NCBI RefSeq assembly: GCF_002019795.1
Contig: NZ_KV917381.1
Location: 1,919,210-1,983,209 of the forward strand
Length of the DNA: 64,000 nt
From: Bacillus alkalicellulosilyticus
GTDB lineage: Bacteria; Bacillota; Bacilli; Bacillales; Bacillaceae_F
Direction of reading: 5' to 3'
Shown here: piece by piece, positions 18,117-26,422 of the stretch
Layout of the letters: every line of letters begins with the position of its first letter
How positions within the stretch are numbered: the first letter of the stretch is position 1
Program-made: the position numbers and the translations under genes
Notes under the pieces: generated by a model
Databases searched by the model: none
What the model saw: the letters and a program-made list of their open reading frames with translations, nothing else
What the model was told of the DNA's origin: nothing

Positions 18117-19040
18117 ATGAAGTACATTTTAGCTAATGTTGATAAACAAGAGGATGGACAATTTCAAAGGCGTTCGTATTTTATAACAGATCAAACCGTG
18201 TCCTATGTTAACAAGGAAATAAATAAATTAAAGTTTACAAGAGTAAATGTCGATGGATTCTATTTGCAGGCTGGGAGTGTTATGAATGATTTTTCACTTT
18301 GTAATGAAACCGAATATTGCGTCTTTAAAGAAAAAACAAAGCAATTAATCGCTAAAGGATGTACAACAGTCGTTACATTTTGTGAGATTCAAAATGAAAA
18401 AGTGTTTACTAGTCAACTGCAACAAGCAAAACATCGTATGATAAACGCTCCTATTGATTTTGTTATTGGTGTCCGAACAGACATTTCAACATTAACACCT
18501 ACGTTTATTCGCTTGTGTAAAAGAAATAAAGTTCCCATTGTTTTAGTAGATTTTAAAGGATACGAAGATTTTGATGGGACACCTTGGCAACGAATTAAGG
18601 AAGCAATGATGATGTATGAGCTTCAAATCATTCCTATGTGGGACAAAATGGGCCTCTCCAATCGTGAAATGAATAAGTATCAACAAATTTGGGAATCGTA
18701 TTCTACCTATTTTCGAATCCCTACTTCAATTGACTTCCAAGATAACCATACCCCTTATCAGAAGGCTCAATTAAAAAAATGTGGGTTGTTTCCAAAGAAA
18801 GGTGCCCTGCTAGTTCGAAGTGATGCGGATTATTGTTTATATAGTAATGAAATTGAAACAGAGGATAACCCGGAACCAGAAATCGTCGTCCTTCGAGGTG
18901 TTGTTCTAAAAGCGGGGGATTCGTTTTATTTTAAACCTGGCTTTGGTCGAGAAGTAAAAGTCGTTGTGCCAGGACATTTTATTCCAATAACCGAAGCGCA
19001 ATTTTTTGATGACCCTTATTTAACGCTTGATGATGAGTAA
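18117..19040 (+). CDS. Amidohydrolase-like protein lacking metal ligands; function unknown
   Basis: The 307-residue product has no recognised name. Its ends resemble the beta-sandwich of amidohydrolases. Residues 50-59 (LQAGSVMNDF) sit where active enzymes have PGxIDxHxH. Residues 229-242 (ALLVRSDADYCLYS), then VVLRGVVLKAG, match the typical G.DADxVL...V..G.V closing strands. No HxH, metal-bridging Lys or catalytic Asp was found, so the protein is probably not a metal-dependent hydrolase. GGGAGGGAG precedes the ATG. It is followed by ypiA, whose gene order is conserved, so this gene is an insertion relative to B. subtilis. Confidence 0.7.
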   Translation: MKYILANVDKQEDGQFQRRSYFITDQTVSYVNKEINKLKFTRVNVDGFYLQAGSVMNDFSLCNETEYCVFKEKTKQLIAKGCTTVVTFCEIQNEKVFTSQLQQAKHRMINAPIDFVIGVRTDISTLTPTFIRLCKRNKVPIVLVDFKGYEDFDGTPWQRIKEAMMMYELQIIPMWDKMGLSNREMNKYQQIWESYSTYFRIPTSIDFQDNHTPYQKAQLKKCGLFPKKGALLVRSDADYCLYSNEIETEDNPEPEIVVLRGVVLKAGDSFYFKPGFGREVKVVVPGHFIPITEAQFFDDPYLTLDDE

Positions 19041-19116
19041 GAGCCTTTTCTTTTCCTCCTCTATTCGTTCTGTTATGATTATGTTAGGTAATGGAAGTAG
19101 TAGAGGAGGGTCCTTA

Positions 19117-20376
19117 GTGAAGATAGAGGACGTAATTAGTTTAATCGAATCAGGGGATATTGAGACAGGACTAGCCCAGTTAGCTAAACTCGAACAGACA
19201 GGCGACCATGAAACAACATATATGGTTGCTCAGGCTTACTATCAATTAGGGCACCTTACTAATGCAAAGAGACTTATTGATGAACTTATCATGTTATATC
19301 CTGATGAAGGAGAATTATATACATTTGCTGCAGAAATTTTAATCGATAGTGACGAAGAAGATGAAGCCATTGATATGCTGTTAGAAATTAAAGAACAGGA
19401 TTCCGCTTTTCTACAGGCTCAATTGTTTTTAGCAGACTTATATCAAATGCAAGGCTTAGAGGAAGTAGCTGAACAAAAATTGTTAAAAGCTGCAAAGCTT
19501 GCTCCAAACGAAGAGATTGTAGCGTTAGGGTTAGGAGAGTTTTATTTAGAACGTGGAGACTATCAAAAAAGTATCCCTTATCTCAAAAAAGCTCTTCATT
19601 CAAGTGAGACGTTTGAAGCTTATCAAGTCGAGCTTCGCTTAGCAGAGGCCTTTAGTGCATCTGGTGAATTTGAAGAAGCTCTTATTTATTATGAAAAAGG
19701 GCTTAAAAAAACAGAAGAGCTTTCTGCTTATTTTGGATATGGGTATACAGCGTTCCAAGTCGAGGATTATGAGAAGGCGATTGTCCAATTTAAAAAGCTG
19801 AAAGAACTTGACCCCAATTATACAAGTCTTTACCCGTATTTAGCAAAATCTTATGAAGCCATGCACAATCTTGATGAAGCTTTACATACAATTAATGAAG
19901 GATTGAAAATAGATGAGTATAATGAAGCATTATACACACAAGCAGCTAAAATTAGTTTTAAAATGAACAATCTGATAGCTGGCGAGAACTACCTTCGAGA
20001 TGTCATTGCTTTAAACCCGTCACATGTGGAAGCGGTTCAAATGCTGTCTAGTTTTTTACGAACAGAGGAACGCTTTGAGGAACTGCTCGAGCTTTTATCC
20101 CACGTAAAAGAATTAGGTGAGGATGATCCTTTTCATACTTGGTATGAAGGGGTTGCGCAGTGGAAAGAAGAGGAATTTGAAAAAGCATATCAAGCATTCC
20201 AACAAGTGAATGACCATTTCCAAGAAGACTTAGATTTTTTAGAGGATTACGGTCAGTTTCTGATTGAATATGGAAAACGAGAGTTGGGTATACAGATCTT
20301 GAAGAAGGTAATAACTCTTGACTCAAGCCGAGATGATTTAGTAGAAATTGTTGAACAACTAGACAATTCTTACTAA
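19117..20376 (+). CDS. ypiA: TPR-repeat protein YpiA
   Basis: This soluble helical protein is made of about ten tetratricopeptide units, with repeats such as GDYQKSIPYLKKAL, GEFEEALIYYEKGL and EDYEKAIVQFKKLKELDPN. Such proteins act as scaffolds; the specific partner is unknown. The start is GTG 19117 (VKIEDVISLIESG), 6 nt after AGAGGAGGG. The open frame reaches back to 19027, but those codons overlap the upstream gene and lack a ribosome-binding site. The product is 419 residues. In B. subtilis ypiA likewise lies between aroA and ypiB. Confidence 0.88.
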   Translation: MKIEDVISLIESGDIETGLAQLAKLEQTGDHETTYMVAQAYYQLGHLTNAKRLIDELIMLYPDEGELYTFAAEILIDSDEEDEAIDMLLEIKEQDSAFLQAQLFLADLYQMQGLEEVAEQKLLKAAKLAPNEEIVALGLGEFYLERGDYQKSIPYLKKALHSSETFEAYQVELRLAEAFSASGEFEEALIYYEKGLKKTEELSAYFGYGYTAFQVEDYEKAIVQFKKLKELDPNYTSLYPYLAKSYEAMHNLDEALHTINEGLKIDEYNEALYTQAAKISFKMNNLIAGENYLRDVIALNPSHVEAVQMLSSFLRTEERFEELLELLSHVKELGEDDPFHTWYEGVAQWKEEEFEKAYQAFQQVNDHFQEDLDFLEDYGQFLIEYGKRELGIQILKKVITLDSSRDDLVEIVEQLDNSY

Positions 20377-20508
20377 AAATGTTCAATAAATAAAAGGATA
20401 TCACTAAGGGATATCGAATATATATAGTAAGATTATTACACCGTGTTTACCTTCTAATTGTTGCGTAGTTGAAAGTCACTGGCTGAATACGTCTGGGGAG
20501 GGAATAAA

Positions 20509-21045
20509 ATGAGTAGCGTTATTTCTGTCGTTGAAAAGAAAGACTTTTTAAAGTGGTTTTTAAATGCTTTCCAATTAAAACGGAGAGAATGTGCTTGGTT
20601 GCTGAATTATCTTATCAGTGATGATGTACTTATGGAACGTGTTCATTTTGTTGAAAAAGCAGAATATTGTCCAAAGGCCTTAGTTATCTCAACGACAGAG
20701 GTAGAAAATGTCCCATTCTCATTTCATAAGCACAAGCATGTGACAATGGATGCAGAAAAGGCTTTTCACGATATTCGCTTGAACTGTGATGAAAATATTT
20801 ACATTCAATTAAATTTTCTTGGTTCAAAATCTAATCCACAATACGCCGCCGTTCTTGAAGAGAACCCGTTTATTCCTGAGGACCATGAGCTAGCGACGGT
20901 TGATGGAGTTATCGCTGAAATCTTTCTAGATAAAGCACTGGCTTCATTTACTAGAGAACAAGTAATGTGTAAAATTAATGAGGCTCTTGACAACAAAGAT
21001 TACGAACTTTTTATAGAGCTAACCGAATTATTAAAAAAATTATAG
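20509..21045 (+). CDS. ypiB: YpiB family protein (UPF0302 with C-terminal IDEAL motif)
   Basis: This is a 178-residue soluble protein of conserved but uncertain function, recognised from its position after ypiA and from segments FLKWFLNAFQLKRRECAWLL and VHFVEKAEYCPKAL. The C-terminal INEALDNKDYELFIELTELL resembles the IDEAL domain found at the ends of several Bacillus proteins. GGGGAGGGA precedes the ATG. A nested hairpin and a strong terminator follow. The 132-nt gap before it contains only a short GGATATC inverted repeat (about 20395-20421). Confidence 0.85.
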   Translation: MSSVISVVEKKDFLKWFLNAFQLKRRECAWLLNYLISDDVLMERVHFVEKAEYCPKALVISTTEVENVPFSFHKHKHVTMDAEKAFHDIRLNCDENIYIQLNFLGSKSNPQYAAVLEENPFIPEDHELATVDGVIAEIFLDKALASFTREQVMCKINEALDNKDYELFIELTELLKKL

Positions 21046-21053
21046 TATGCAAG

Positions 21054-21138
21054 GAAGCAGGCAATGGCTTATGAGCTGCGCGTGAGATAGAAAAGCACTA
21101 TCTCACTTAAGAACAAGCAGCTCAACACTCATTGCTTC
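21054..21138. repeat. Three-tier nested hairpin element, copy 1
   Basis: Three helices are nested. The outer is GCAATG (21061-21066)/CATTGC (21130-21135), the middle GAGCTGC (21073-21079)/GCAGCTC (21117-21123) and the inner GTGAGATAG (21082-21090)/CTATCTCAC (21098-21106), with a 7-nt loop. The 3' linker is TTAAGAACAA. GAAG/CTTC can extend the base. Copy 2 at 26885 has the same arm lengths and linker lengths with compensated base changes. It lies between ypiB and a terminator. Confidence 0.8.
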
Positions 21139-21194
21139 AAGAGATAAGATTAAAAGGGAAGAGCACCTTTTAATCTTATCTCTTTTCTTTTTTT
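21139..21194 (+). terminator. Strong terminator after ypiB and hairpin copy 1
   Basis: A perfect 18-bp stem pairs 21139-21156 with 21167-21184 and is followed by TTCTTTTTTT. Confidence 0.93.
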
Positions 21195-21253
21195 GTGTAT
21201 ATGAATTAAGATAGAGTAGAAAATAAGGCAGAGGAAGAAAAGGATGGGGAATT

Positions 21254-21715
21254 ATGAAGTGGCAGACAACAGAAATGGATACATATTTACAAGCGAAGGA
21301 ATATGTGGATACGGCGATTATTCCGCTCATTCCGATTTCGCTTCAGCAACAAGTGAAATCGACAGTTGCAATGGGTGAGTTTATTACGATTATTACAAAT
21401 GAGCTTGAGCGGCAGTTCCATGGAAGAGTGATTGAAATCCCTCCATTTACATATGTTAAGTCAGAACCGATAAATGAACGCCTTGACCGCTTGAACACAT
21501 GGTATCAAGACTTAAAGGATAGTGGGGTCGTTCATGTTGTGTTTTTAACGTCTGATTCAGAGTGGAAAACAGTGGAACAAGAGGTGCCAGAATTATTACT
21601 ATGGCTTCCGACAATTCCCCTGGAACATATGGAACAGAAATATAAAGTTGAGGCGATTTCAGACCAAATCAAACAGCTCATCCCAATTATGACAAACAAG
21701 TGGCAAAATTGTTAA
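21254..21715 (+). CDS. ypiF: YpiF family protein (DUF2487)
   Basis: This 153-residue soluble protein belongs to a conserved Bacillaceae family of unknown function that regularly precedes qcrA. It opens MKWQTTEMDTYLQAKEYVDTAIIPL and has VVHVVFLTSDSEWKTVE near residue 95 (read in two parts here). An Rossmann-like alternation of strands and helices is suggested but no catalytic motif is seen. GGATGGGG precedes the ATG. The qcr promoter follows, so co-transcription with qcrABC is possible but not required. Confidence 0.85.
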   Translation: MKWQTTEMDTYLQAKEYVDTAIIPLIPISLQQQVKSTVAMGEFITIITNELERQFHGRVIEIPPFTYVKSEPINERLDRLNTWYQDLKDSGVVHVVFLTSDSEWKTVEQEVPELLLWLPTIPLEHMEQKYKVEAISDQIKQLIPIMTNKWQNC

Positions 21716-21753
21716 CGATGTAAAGCGAGCTTATACTTTAAGTGTTCAAAACA

Positions 21754-21783
21754 TTGACACACAATCTATAGTTAGGCTATCAT
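21754..21783 (+). promoter_or_regulatory. Promoter of qcrABC
   Basis: TTGACA (21754-21759) is exact; TATCAT (21778-21783) follows after 18 nt. A second -10-like TATAAT at 21799-21804 lacks a clear -35. Either would start transcription about 50-70 nt before qcrA. Confidence 0.6.
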
Positions 21784-21856
21784 ATGTATGTCCTAGTATA
21801 TAATGTGTGAAAAATGTCCGTATGGACGTAACTTACAACGTAGGGGGGGAAAGAGA

Positions 21857-22360
21857 GTGAGTGAGAAAGACCATAAAGTATCAAGACGACAATTCCTTAC
21901 TTACACGTTGACCGGTGTTGGAGGCTTCATGGCTGCGAGTATGATTATGCCAATGGCTCGTTTTGCTTTAGATCCTGCTTTAAAAGTGGGCGAAGAAAGT
22001 GATATGGTTCCGATTTCATTAAAAGCTGATGAAGTCACAGAAGAACCACAACGTGTGAATTTTGAATTTGAACAAGTAGATGCGTGGTATACGTCAGATG
22101 TGACTCGATCTGCATGGGTATTTAAAACAGGAAACGAAATAATTGCGTTATCTCCTGTATGTACTCATTTAGGCTGTACAGTTGACTGGAATACAAACCC
22201 AGATTATCAAAATCAATTTTTCTGCCCATGTCATTTCGGTCGCTTTGAATTAGATGGAACAAACGTTGCAGGAACACCACCAACCGAACCACTTCATAAG
22301 TACGACCTTGAGGTTCGTGATGGAACAATTTATTTAGGAAGACCAAGACCACAAGTATAG
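21857..22360 (+). CDS. qcrA: Menaquinol:cytochrome c reductase iron-sulfur (Rieske) subunit
   Basis: QcrA carries the 2Fe-2S cluster that takes electrons from menaquinol in the bc complex. The Rieske ligands are in CTHLGC and CPCHFG. The N-terminus has a twin-arginine-like SRRQFL followed by a hydrophobic segment, so it is probably Tat-exported and membrane anchored. The start is GTG 21857, 7 nt after the G-run of TAGGGGGGGA; the in-frame ATG at 21803 lacks a ribosome-binding site and overlaps the promoter. The product is 167 residues. qcrB follows after 14 nt. Confidence 0.95.
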   Translation: MSEKDHKVSRRQFLTYTLTGVGGFMAASMIMPMARFALDPALKVGEESDMVPISLKADEVTEEPQRVNFEFEQVDAWYTSDVTRSAWVFKTGNEIIALSPVCTHLGCTVDWNTNPDYQNQFFCPCHFGRFELDGTNVAGTPPTEPLHKYDLEVRDGTIYLGRPRPQV

Positions 22361-22374
22361 GAGGGGCGTAATCG

Positions 22375-23046
22375 ATGTTACAGAGAATCTATGATTGGGT
22401 TGATGAGCGTCTAGATATTACGCCTATGTGGCGAGATATTGCAGACCATGAAGTGCCAGAGCATGTTAACCCGGCCCACCACTTTTCAGCATTTGTTTAT
22501 TGCTTCGGTGGATTAACATTTTTCGTTACGGTAATTCAAATTTTATCTGGTATGTTTTTAACAATGTACTATGTTCCAGATATTATTAACGCATATCAAT
22601 CTGTTGCTTATTTACAAAATGAAGTTGCCTTTGGTGTCATTGTACGTGGAATGCATCACTGGGGCGCTAGTTTAGTTATCGTAATGATGTTTTTACATAC
22701 GTTACGTGTATTCTTTACCGGTTCATACAAAAAACCTCGTGAATTAAACTGGGTAGTTGGCGTACTTATTTTCTTTGTTATGTTAGGCCTAGGTTTCACA
22801 GGATATTTATTACCATGGGATATGAAAGCTTACTTCGCAACAGTAGTAGGTCTTCAAATCGCAGAAAGTGTACCGGTAGTCGGTGGCTTTGCGAAAACAC
22901 TATTAGCAGGTGGAGAAGTAATTGGGGCATCAACGTTAGCGCGTTTCTTTGCTATCCATGTATTCTTCCTACCAGGTGCTCTACTAGGTTTATTAGGAGC
23001 TCACTTTTATATGATTCGTAAACAAGGGATTTCAGGTCCATTGTAA
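22375..23046 (+). CDS. qcrB: Menaquinol:cytochrome c reductase cytochrome b subunit
   Basis: This cytochrome b6-type membrane subunit has four helices and binds two b hemes near the quinol site. Conserved histidines lie in GMHHWGASLVI and MFLHTLRVFFTG, then in the later FFAIHVFFLPG and LGAHFY helix. GFTGYLLPWD is the classical cytochrome b motif. The length of 223 is typical of the split b6 form, the rest of the b domain being in QcrC. GGAGGGG precedes the ATG. Confidence 0.96.
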   Translation: MLQRIYDWVDERLDITPMWRDIADHEVPEHVNPAHHFSAFVYCFGGLTFFVTVIQILSGMFLTMYYVPDIINAYQSVAYLQNEVAFGVIVRGMHHWGASLVIVMMFLHTLRVFFTGSYKKPRELNWVVGVLIFFVMLGLGFTGYLLPWDMKAYFATVVGLQIAESVPVVGGFAKTLLAGGEVIGASTLARFFAIHVFFLPGALLGLLGAHFYMIRKQGISGPL

Positions 23047-23078
23047 GAGGAAGACAGACGTAAAAAGGAGGGAAATCG

Positions 23079-23861
23079 ATGCATCGTGGAAAAGGAATGA
23101 AGTTTGTTGGTGACTCACGTGTAGTAGCACCTGAGTACCGCAAAAAGCAAAACATTCCCAAGGACTATTCAGAGTATCCTGGGAAAACAGAAGCGTTTTG
23201 GCCAAACTTCCTTTTAAAAGAATGGATGGTAGGTGCAGTGTTTTTAATGGGCTATCTTTGTTTAACGATTGCTCATCCGGCACCACTTGAGAGAATGGCA
23301 GACCCAACAGACGCTGGGTATATTCCATTGCCAGACTGGTACTTCCTATTCATGTATCAGTTATTGAAATATCCGTATGCAGCTGGGGATTATACTGTTT
23401 TAGGAACGGTTGTTATGCCTGGGTTAGCATTTGGAGCATTAATGTTAGCACCATGGTTAGACAGAGGACCTGAACGACGTCCTACGAAACGACCAATCGC
23501 TTCAGGATTAATGTTATTAGCAGTTATTGCAACGATTTACCTTACATGGGAATCAGTTGACCAGCATGACTGGGAAGCAGCAGCACAACAAGGGGCAATC
23601 ATTGAACATGAAATTGACCAAGATGCGCAAGGATACGAAATCTATGCGGCACAGTCTTGTATCGGTTGTCATGGTAATCAAATGGAAGGTGGTTCTGCAG
23701 GCTATGCCCTAGTGGAAACCGGCCTATCAGTTGAAGAAATTAAGGAAATTGTAATAAACGGTCGTGGAGCAATGCCAGGTGGTATGTTTGATGGTACGGA
23801 AGAAGAGCTTGAAATTTTAGCTCAGTATATTGCAAACGATGGTAACGACTCAGAACAATAA
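23079..23861 (+). CDS. qcrC: Menaquinol:cytochrome c reductase cytochrome b/c subunit
   Basis: QcrC fuses the subunit IV-type part of cytochrome b with a C-terminal cytochrome c domain. The first part has PDWYFLFMYQLLKYPYA (PDWY quinol-site motif, about residue 85) and three membrane helices. The c domain carries the heme motif CIGCH near residue 195 and an axial-Met candidate in GAMPGGMF. The 260-residue fused form is characteristic of Bacillus. A terminator follows, closing qcrABC. Confidence 0.96.
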   Translation: MHRGKGMKFVGDSRVVAPEYRKKQNIPKDYSEYPGKTEAFWPNFLLKEWMVGAVFLMGYLCLTIAHPAPLERMADPTDAGYIPLPDWYFLFMYQLLKYPYAAGDYTVLGTVVMPGLAFGALMLAPWLDRGPERRPTKRPIASGLMLLAVIATIYLTWESVDQHDWEAAAQQGAIIEHEIDQDAQGYEIYAAQSCIGCHGNQMEGGSAGYALVETGLSVEEIKEIVINGRGAMPGGMFDGTEEELEILAQYIANDGNDSEQ

Positions 23862-23875
23862 ACATGATAAGGGGG

Positions 23876-23914
23876 GTGACGCAACAGGCTTTAGCTTTTG
23901 CGTCACTCTTTTTT
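23876..23914 (+). terminator. Terminator of the qcr operon
   Basis: GTGACGCA (23876-23883) pairs with TGCGTCAC (23899-23906), followed by TCTTTTTT. Confidence 0.9.
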
Positions 23915-23945
23915 AGTAAACTTTCGTAGGCTAAGGAGATAGAAT

Positions 23946-24542
23946 ATGGTTGGTTTTTTTCAATTTTTCTCAAAGCGTTGGATATTACTCAGTTTGTTTC
24001 TCATTAACTTAGGTGGGACGATTTATGGGTACATATGGTATAAAGGACAACTAGCTTCGACACCGTCTCAATTTTTGCTGTTTGTACCTGATAGTCCAAC
24101 AGCTAGTTTATTCTTTTTATTTGTATTGCTTGCTTTCTTACAACGGAAGAACTGGCCCCTTCTTGAAGCCTTTGCAGCAGTCACGTTACTTAAGTACGGA
24201 CTTTGGGCGGTTGCCATGAACATTGGGGCAGGGGTTACGGGAGCGACTCTAAATTGGCAAAATTACATGCTTATTTTCTCTCATTTAGGAATGGCTCTTC
24301 AAGCTATACTTTACGCCCCTTTTTATCGAATTAAGCCTTGGCACTTGGTCATTGTTAGCATTTGGGTAATACATAACGAAATGATTGATTATATTTATGG
24401 GATGCATCCTTGGGTGTCGTGGTCGTTAATGCCATACATCGACCATATTGGTTATTTTACATTTTGGTTAAGTTTATTTTCAATTGGGGTTGTTTATGTT
24501 TTTGGTGTTCAAAAAGGCAGATTTACGCTTGAAATCAAGTGA
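23946..24542 (+). CDS. ypjA: DUF1405 membrane protein YpjA
   Basis: This 198-residue integral membrane protein has about six hydrophobic helices (SLFLINLGGTIYGYIWY, LFFLFVLLAFLQ and others). Its family, DUF1405, is of unknown function and is found after qcrC in Bacillaceae. AAGGAGATAGAAT precedes the ATG. No catalytic motif is obvious, although histidines in SHLGMALQ, HNEMIDYIYGMHPW and PYIDHIG could bind metal or heme. Confidence 0.85.
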   Translation: MVGFFQFFSKRWILLSLFLINLGGTIYGYIWYKGQLASTPSQFLLFVPDSPTASLFFLFVLLAFLQRKNWPLLEAFAAVTLLKYGLWAVAMNIGAGVTGATLNWQNYMLIFSHLGMALQAILYAPFYRIKPWHLVIVSIWVIHNEMIDYIYGMHPWVSWSLMPYIDHIGYFTFWLSLFSIGVVYVFGVQKGRFTLEIK

Positions 24543-24565
24543 TAAGTTACGAATATGTAACGAAG

Positions 24566-24605
24566 CCACTGAAAAAGTACAAAACAACTTTTTCAGTGGT
24601 TTTTA
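24566..24605 (+). terminator. Terminator after ypjA
   Basis: A perfect 13-bp stem pairs CCACTGAAAAAGT (24566-24578) with ACTTTTTCAGTGG (24587-24599), followed by TTTTT. The stem core is shared with the terminators at 3436 and 56953. Confidence 0.9.
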
Positions 24606-24613
24606 TTATGGTT

Positions 24614-24640
24614 GTAATGGCTCCACTCGTTGCGCGCCTG
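24614..24640. repeat. Half copy of the three-tier hairpin element
   Basis: The sequence GTAATGGCTCCACTCGTTGC follows the 5' half of copies 2 and 3 (GCGATGGCTCC..., GCGATAGCTTCGCTCACTGC). No matching 3' half follows, so it looks like a decayed remnant just after a terminator. Confidence 0.45.
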
Positions 24641-24737
24641 CTCAGAGAAACCCACTCATATGTAACTTGTCCTTTTTTTTTGGTCTACTCTTGTCCCAAC
24701 GGTCATACGATAGAGTAGAAGATAAGGAGGGACAAAT

Positions 24738-25526
24738 ATGCGGAACTTTGCAATACTTGCCATTTTACTAGTAATATTAACTTTTCCCACTATAAGTCTA
24801 GCAGACCATGGATTTGATAAAAATAAATGGAATGAGTTAAACGAACTATCTGATAAAGTACTGCAACTTATAAAACAAGAGAAGTACGGGGAAGCCAAGC
24901 AAGTGTTAGAGTATTTTTCTGAGCAATTTTTAACAATTCATTATGATGAGGCCAATGTAACGATGAAAGATCTTAGAGTAGTCACAAGCTCGTTCGATGA
25001 AGCCTTTGCTGCGGTGACAAGTGCGTCTATGACCCATGAAGAGAGGATATTAAAAGTTACAGAATTTAGGCTTGCCATTGATGCTTTATCTACAGATAAT
25101 CGGCCGCTTTGGAAAAACTCTCAAAAATCAATCTACCAAGCAATAGACGGTGTGAAAGAAGCAGTAGCAGGTGAAAGTAATCAAGAGCTACAACACCGAA
25201 TCAATCATTTTCTTCGTCTTTATCAAATGATTCGTCCTGCTCTTATGTTGGACTTAGAAGGATATGAGTTTCAACGATTAGAATCATACATTACCTTTCT
25301 TGAACGATACCGTCATGAGATGATTGGTGATGAGAGCAAGCAGGTTCAATTACTCGGTTTAGAGAAAGAACTTAAGTATGTTTATGAAGGTATTAGAGAA
25401 GATAGTGCGGATCCTTCATTGCTATGGGTTATGTTTACTATCGGTGGAATGATAATCGTTTCCCTTTCTTATGTAGGATGGAAAAAGTACCGTGCAGAAA
25501 AGAAAAAGGTAAAACTAAAACAATAG
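24738..25526 (+). CDS. ypjB: Sporulation-associated membrane protein YpjB
   Basis: The 262-residue protein has an N-terminal signal peptide (LAILLVILTFPTISLA) and an extracellular helical domain. A single C-terminal helix (LLWVMFTIGGMIIVSLSYVG) ends in a basic tail, RAEKKKVKLK. This layout and the place after ypjA identify the YpjB family, listed as a sporulation protein in Bacillus; its molecular role is not known. AAGGAGGG precedes the ATG. Confidence 0.85.
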   Translation: MRNFAILAILLVILTFPTISLADHGFDKNKWNELNELSDKVLQLIKQEKYGEAKQVLEYFSEQFLTIHYDEANVTMKDLRVVTSSFDEAFAAVTSASMTHEERILKVTEFRLAIDALSTDNRPLWKNSQKSIYQAIDGVKEAVAGESNQELQHRINHFLRLYQMIRPALMLDLEGYEFQRLESYITFLERYRHEMIGDESKQVQLLGLEKELKYVYEGIREDSADPSLLWVMFTIGGMIIVSLSYVGWKKYRAEKKKVKLKQ

Positions 25527-25538
25527 ATATAAAGACGG

Positions 25539-25580
25539 ACAAACCAAGTAATTCAATTGACTTTACTTGGTTTGTTCTAT
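25539..25580 (+). terminator. Terminator after ypjB
   Basis: A perfect 13-bp stem pairs 25539-25551 with 25563-25575 (ACAAACCAAGTAA arm). The T-run after it is interrupted (TCTATT), so strength is uncertain. Confidence 0.65.
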
Positions 25581-25620
25581 TAGAATATAGATATAAATAC
25601 ACATCGAGGTGAGAAGAGAC

Positions 25621-26307
25621 ATGAGTTTAGGGATGTACCTGATTTATTTTGCCGTAATTCTTATTATCCCACTTTGGGCCCAAAGTAAAGTGAAAAGCGC
25701 GTATAAAAAGTATTCTAGAGTTGCAGCGTCTCACGGGATGACAGGTGCACAAGTAGCACGAAAAATATTAGATGATAATGGTTTATATGATGTATCAATT
25801 GAGCCTATCAAAGGACAACTAACGGACCATTATGACCCACGAGCAAAGGCCGTTCGCTTATCAGAACATAATTTCTATGGAACGTCTGTAGCAGGTGCAG
25901 CAGTGGCTGCTCATGAGGTTGGCCATGCGATTCAAGATGCAGAGGAATATGCGTTTTTACGATTCCGCCATGCGTTAGTGCCTATCGCTAACTTTGGTTC
26001 GAATTTCTCGTTTATCGTTTTAATTGCGGGTATGCTATTATACGCATCTAACTTAATCCTTTTAGGGATTATTATGATGGCTGGGGCGGTTGTGTTCCAA
26101 TTAGTCACATTACCAGTTGAGTTTAATGCTTCAAGTCGAGCGATGCATCAAATGGTGTCAACTGGAATTATAAGAAACCATGAGGAACGAGAAACAAGAA
26201 AAGTTCTTGATGCTGCAGCATTAACATATGTAGCTGCCGCATTAGTTGCTGTTTTAGAACTTCTTCGTTTTGTCCTTATTTATATCGGTATGAGTAACGA
26301 CGATTAA
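25621..26307 (+). CDS. Membrane zinc metallopeptidase, YugP family
   Basis: This membrane protein has the zinc-protease motif AHEVGHAIQ near residue 95, flanked by hydrophobic segments (residues 4-18, about 112-150 and about 190-215). This arrangement matches the YugP-type neutral zinc metallopeptidases (Zn_peptidase_2). The ATG at 25621 is 8 nt after GAGGTGA; the in-frame GTG at 25609 lies within that site. The product is 228 residues. B. subtilis has no such gene between ypjB and ypjC, so this is a difference in content. The substrate is unknown. Confidence 0.88.
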   Translation: MSLGMYLIYFAVILIIPLWAQSKVKSAYKKYSRVAASHGMTGAQVARKILDDNGLYDVSIEPIKGQLTDHYDPRAKAVRLSEHNFYGTSVAGAAVAAHEVGHAIQDAEEYAFLRFRHALVPIANFGSNFSFIVLIAGMLLYASNLILLGIIMMAGAVVFQLVTLPVEFNASSRAMHQMVSTGIIRNHEERETRKVLDAAALTYVAAALVAVLELLRFVLIYIGMSNDD

Positions 26308-26319
26308 TAAAGAGTAAAA

Positions 26320-26357
26320 AGCGAGCAGATGCCTTCAAGGCGGTGCTCGTTTTTTTA
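26320..26357 (+). terminator. Terminator after the metallopeptidase gene
   Basis: CGAGCA (26322-26327) pairs with TGCTCG (26344-26349), enclosing GCCT/AGGC, followed by TTTTTTT. Confidence 0.9.
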
Positions 26358-26371
26358 GTAGGAGGAGGATG

Positions 26372-26420
26372 GAAGCAAGAAGGGGTAACAAAAGTTTTTT
26401 TTGACTTTTGTCTCGGCTTC
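26372..26420. repeat. Nested two-tier inverted repeat
   Basis: GAAGC (26372-26376) can pair with GCTTC (26416-26420), enclosing CAAAAGT (26389-26395)/ACTTTTG (26404-26410). It lies directly before the dispersed repeat at 26423 in the gene-free stretch 26308-26622. Confidence 0.5.
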
Positions 26421-26422
26421 TT

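Noticed and set aside
21098-21146. Possible antiterminator: TATCTC (21099-21104) could pair with GAGATA (21141-21146) and disturb the 18-bp terminator.
   Set aside because: Only about 6 bp against a perfect 9-bp inner hairpin and an 18-bp terminator; the alternative would be far weaker, so attenuation of ypiF is not supported.
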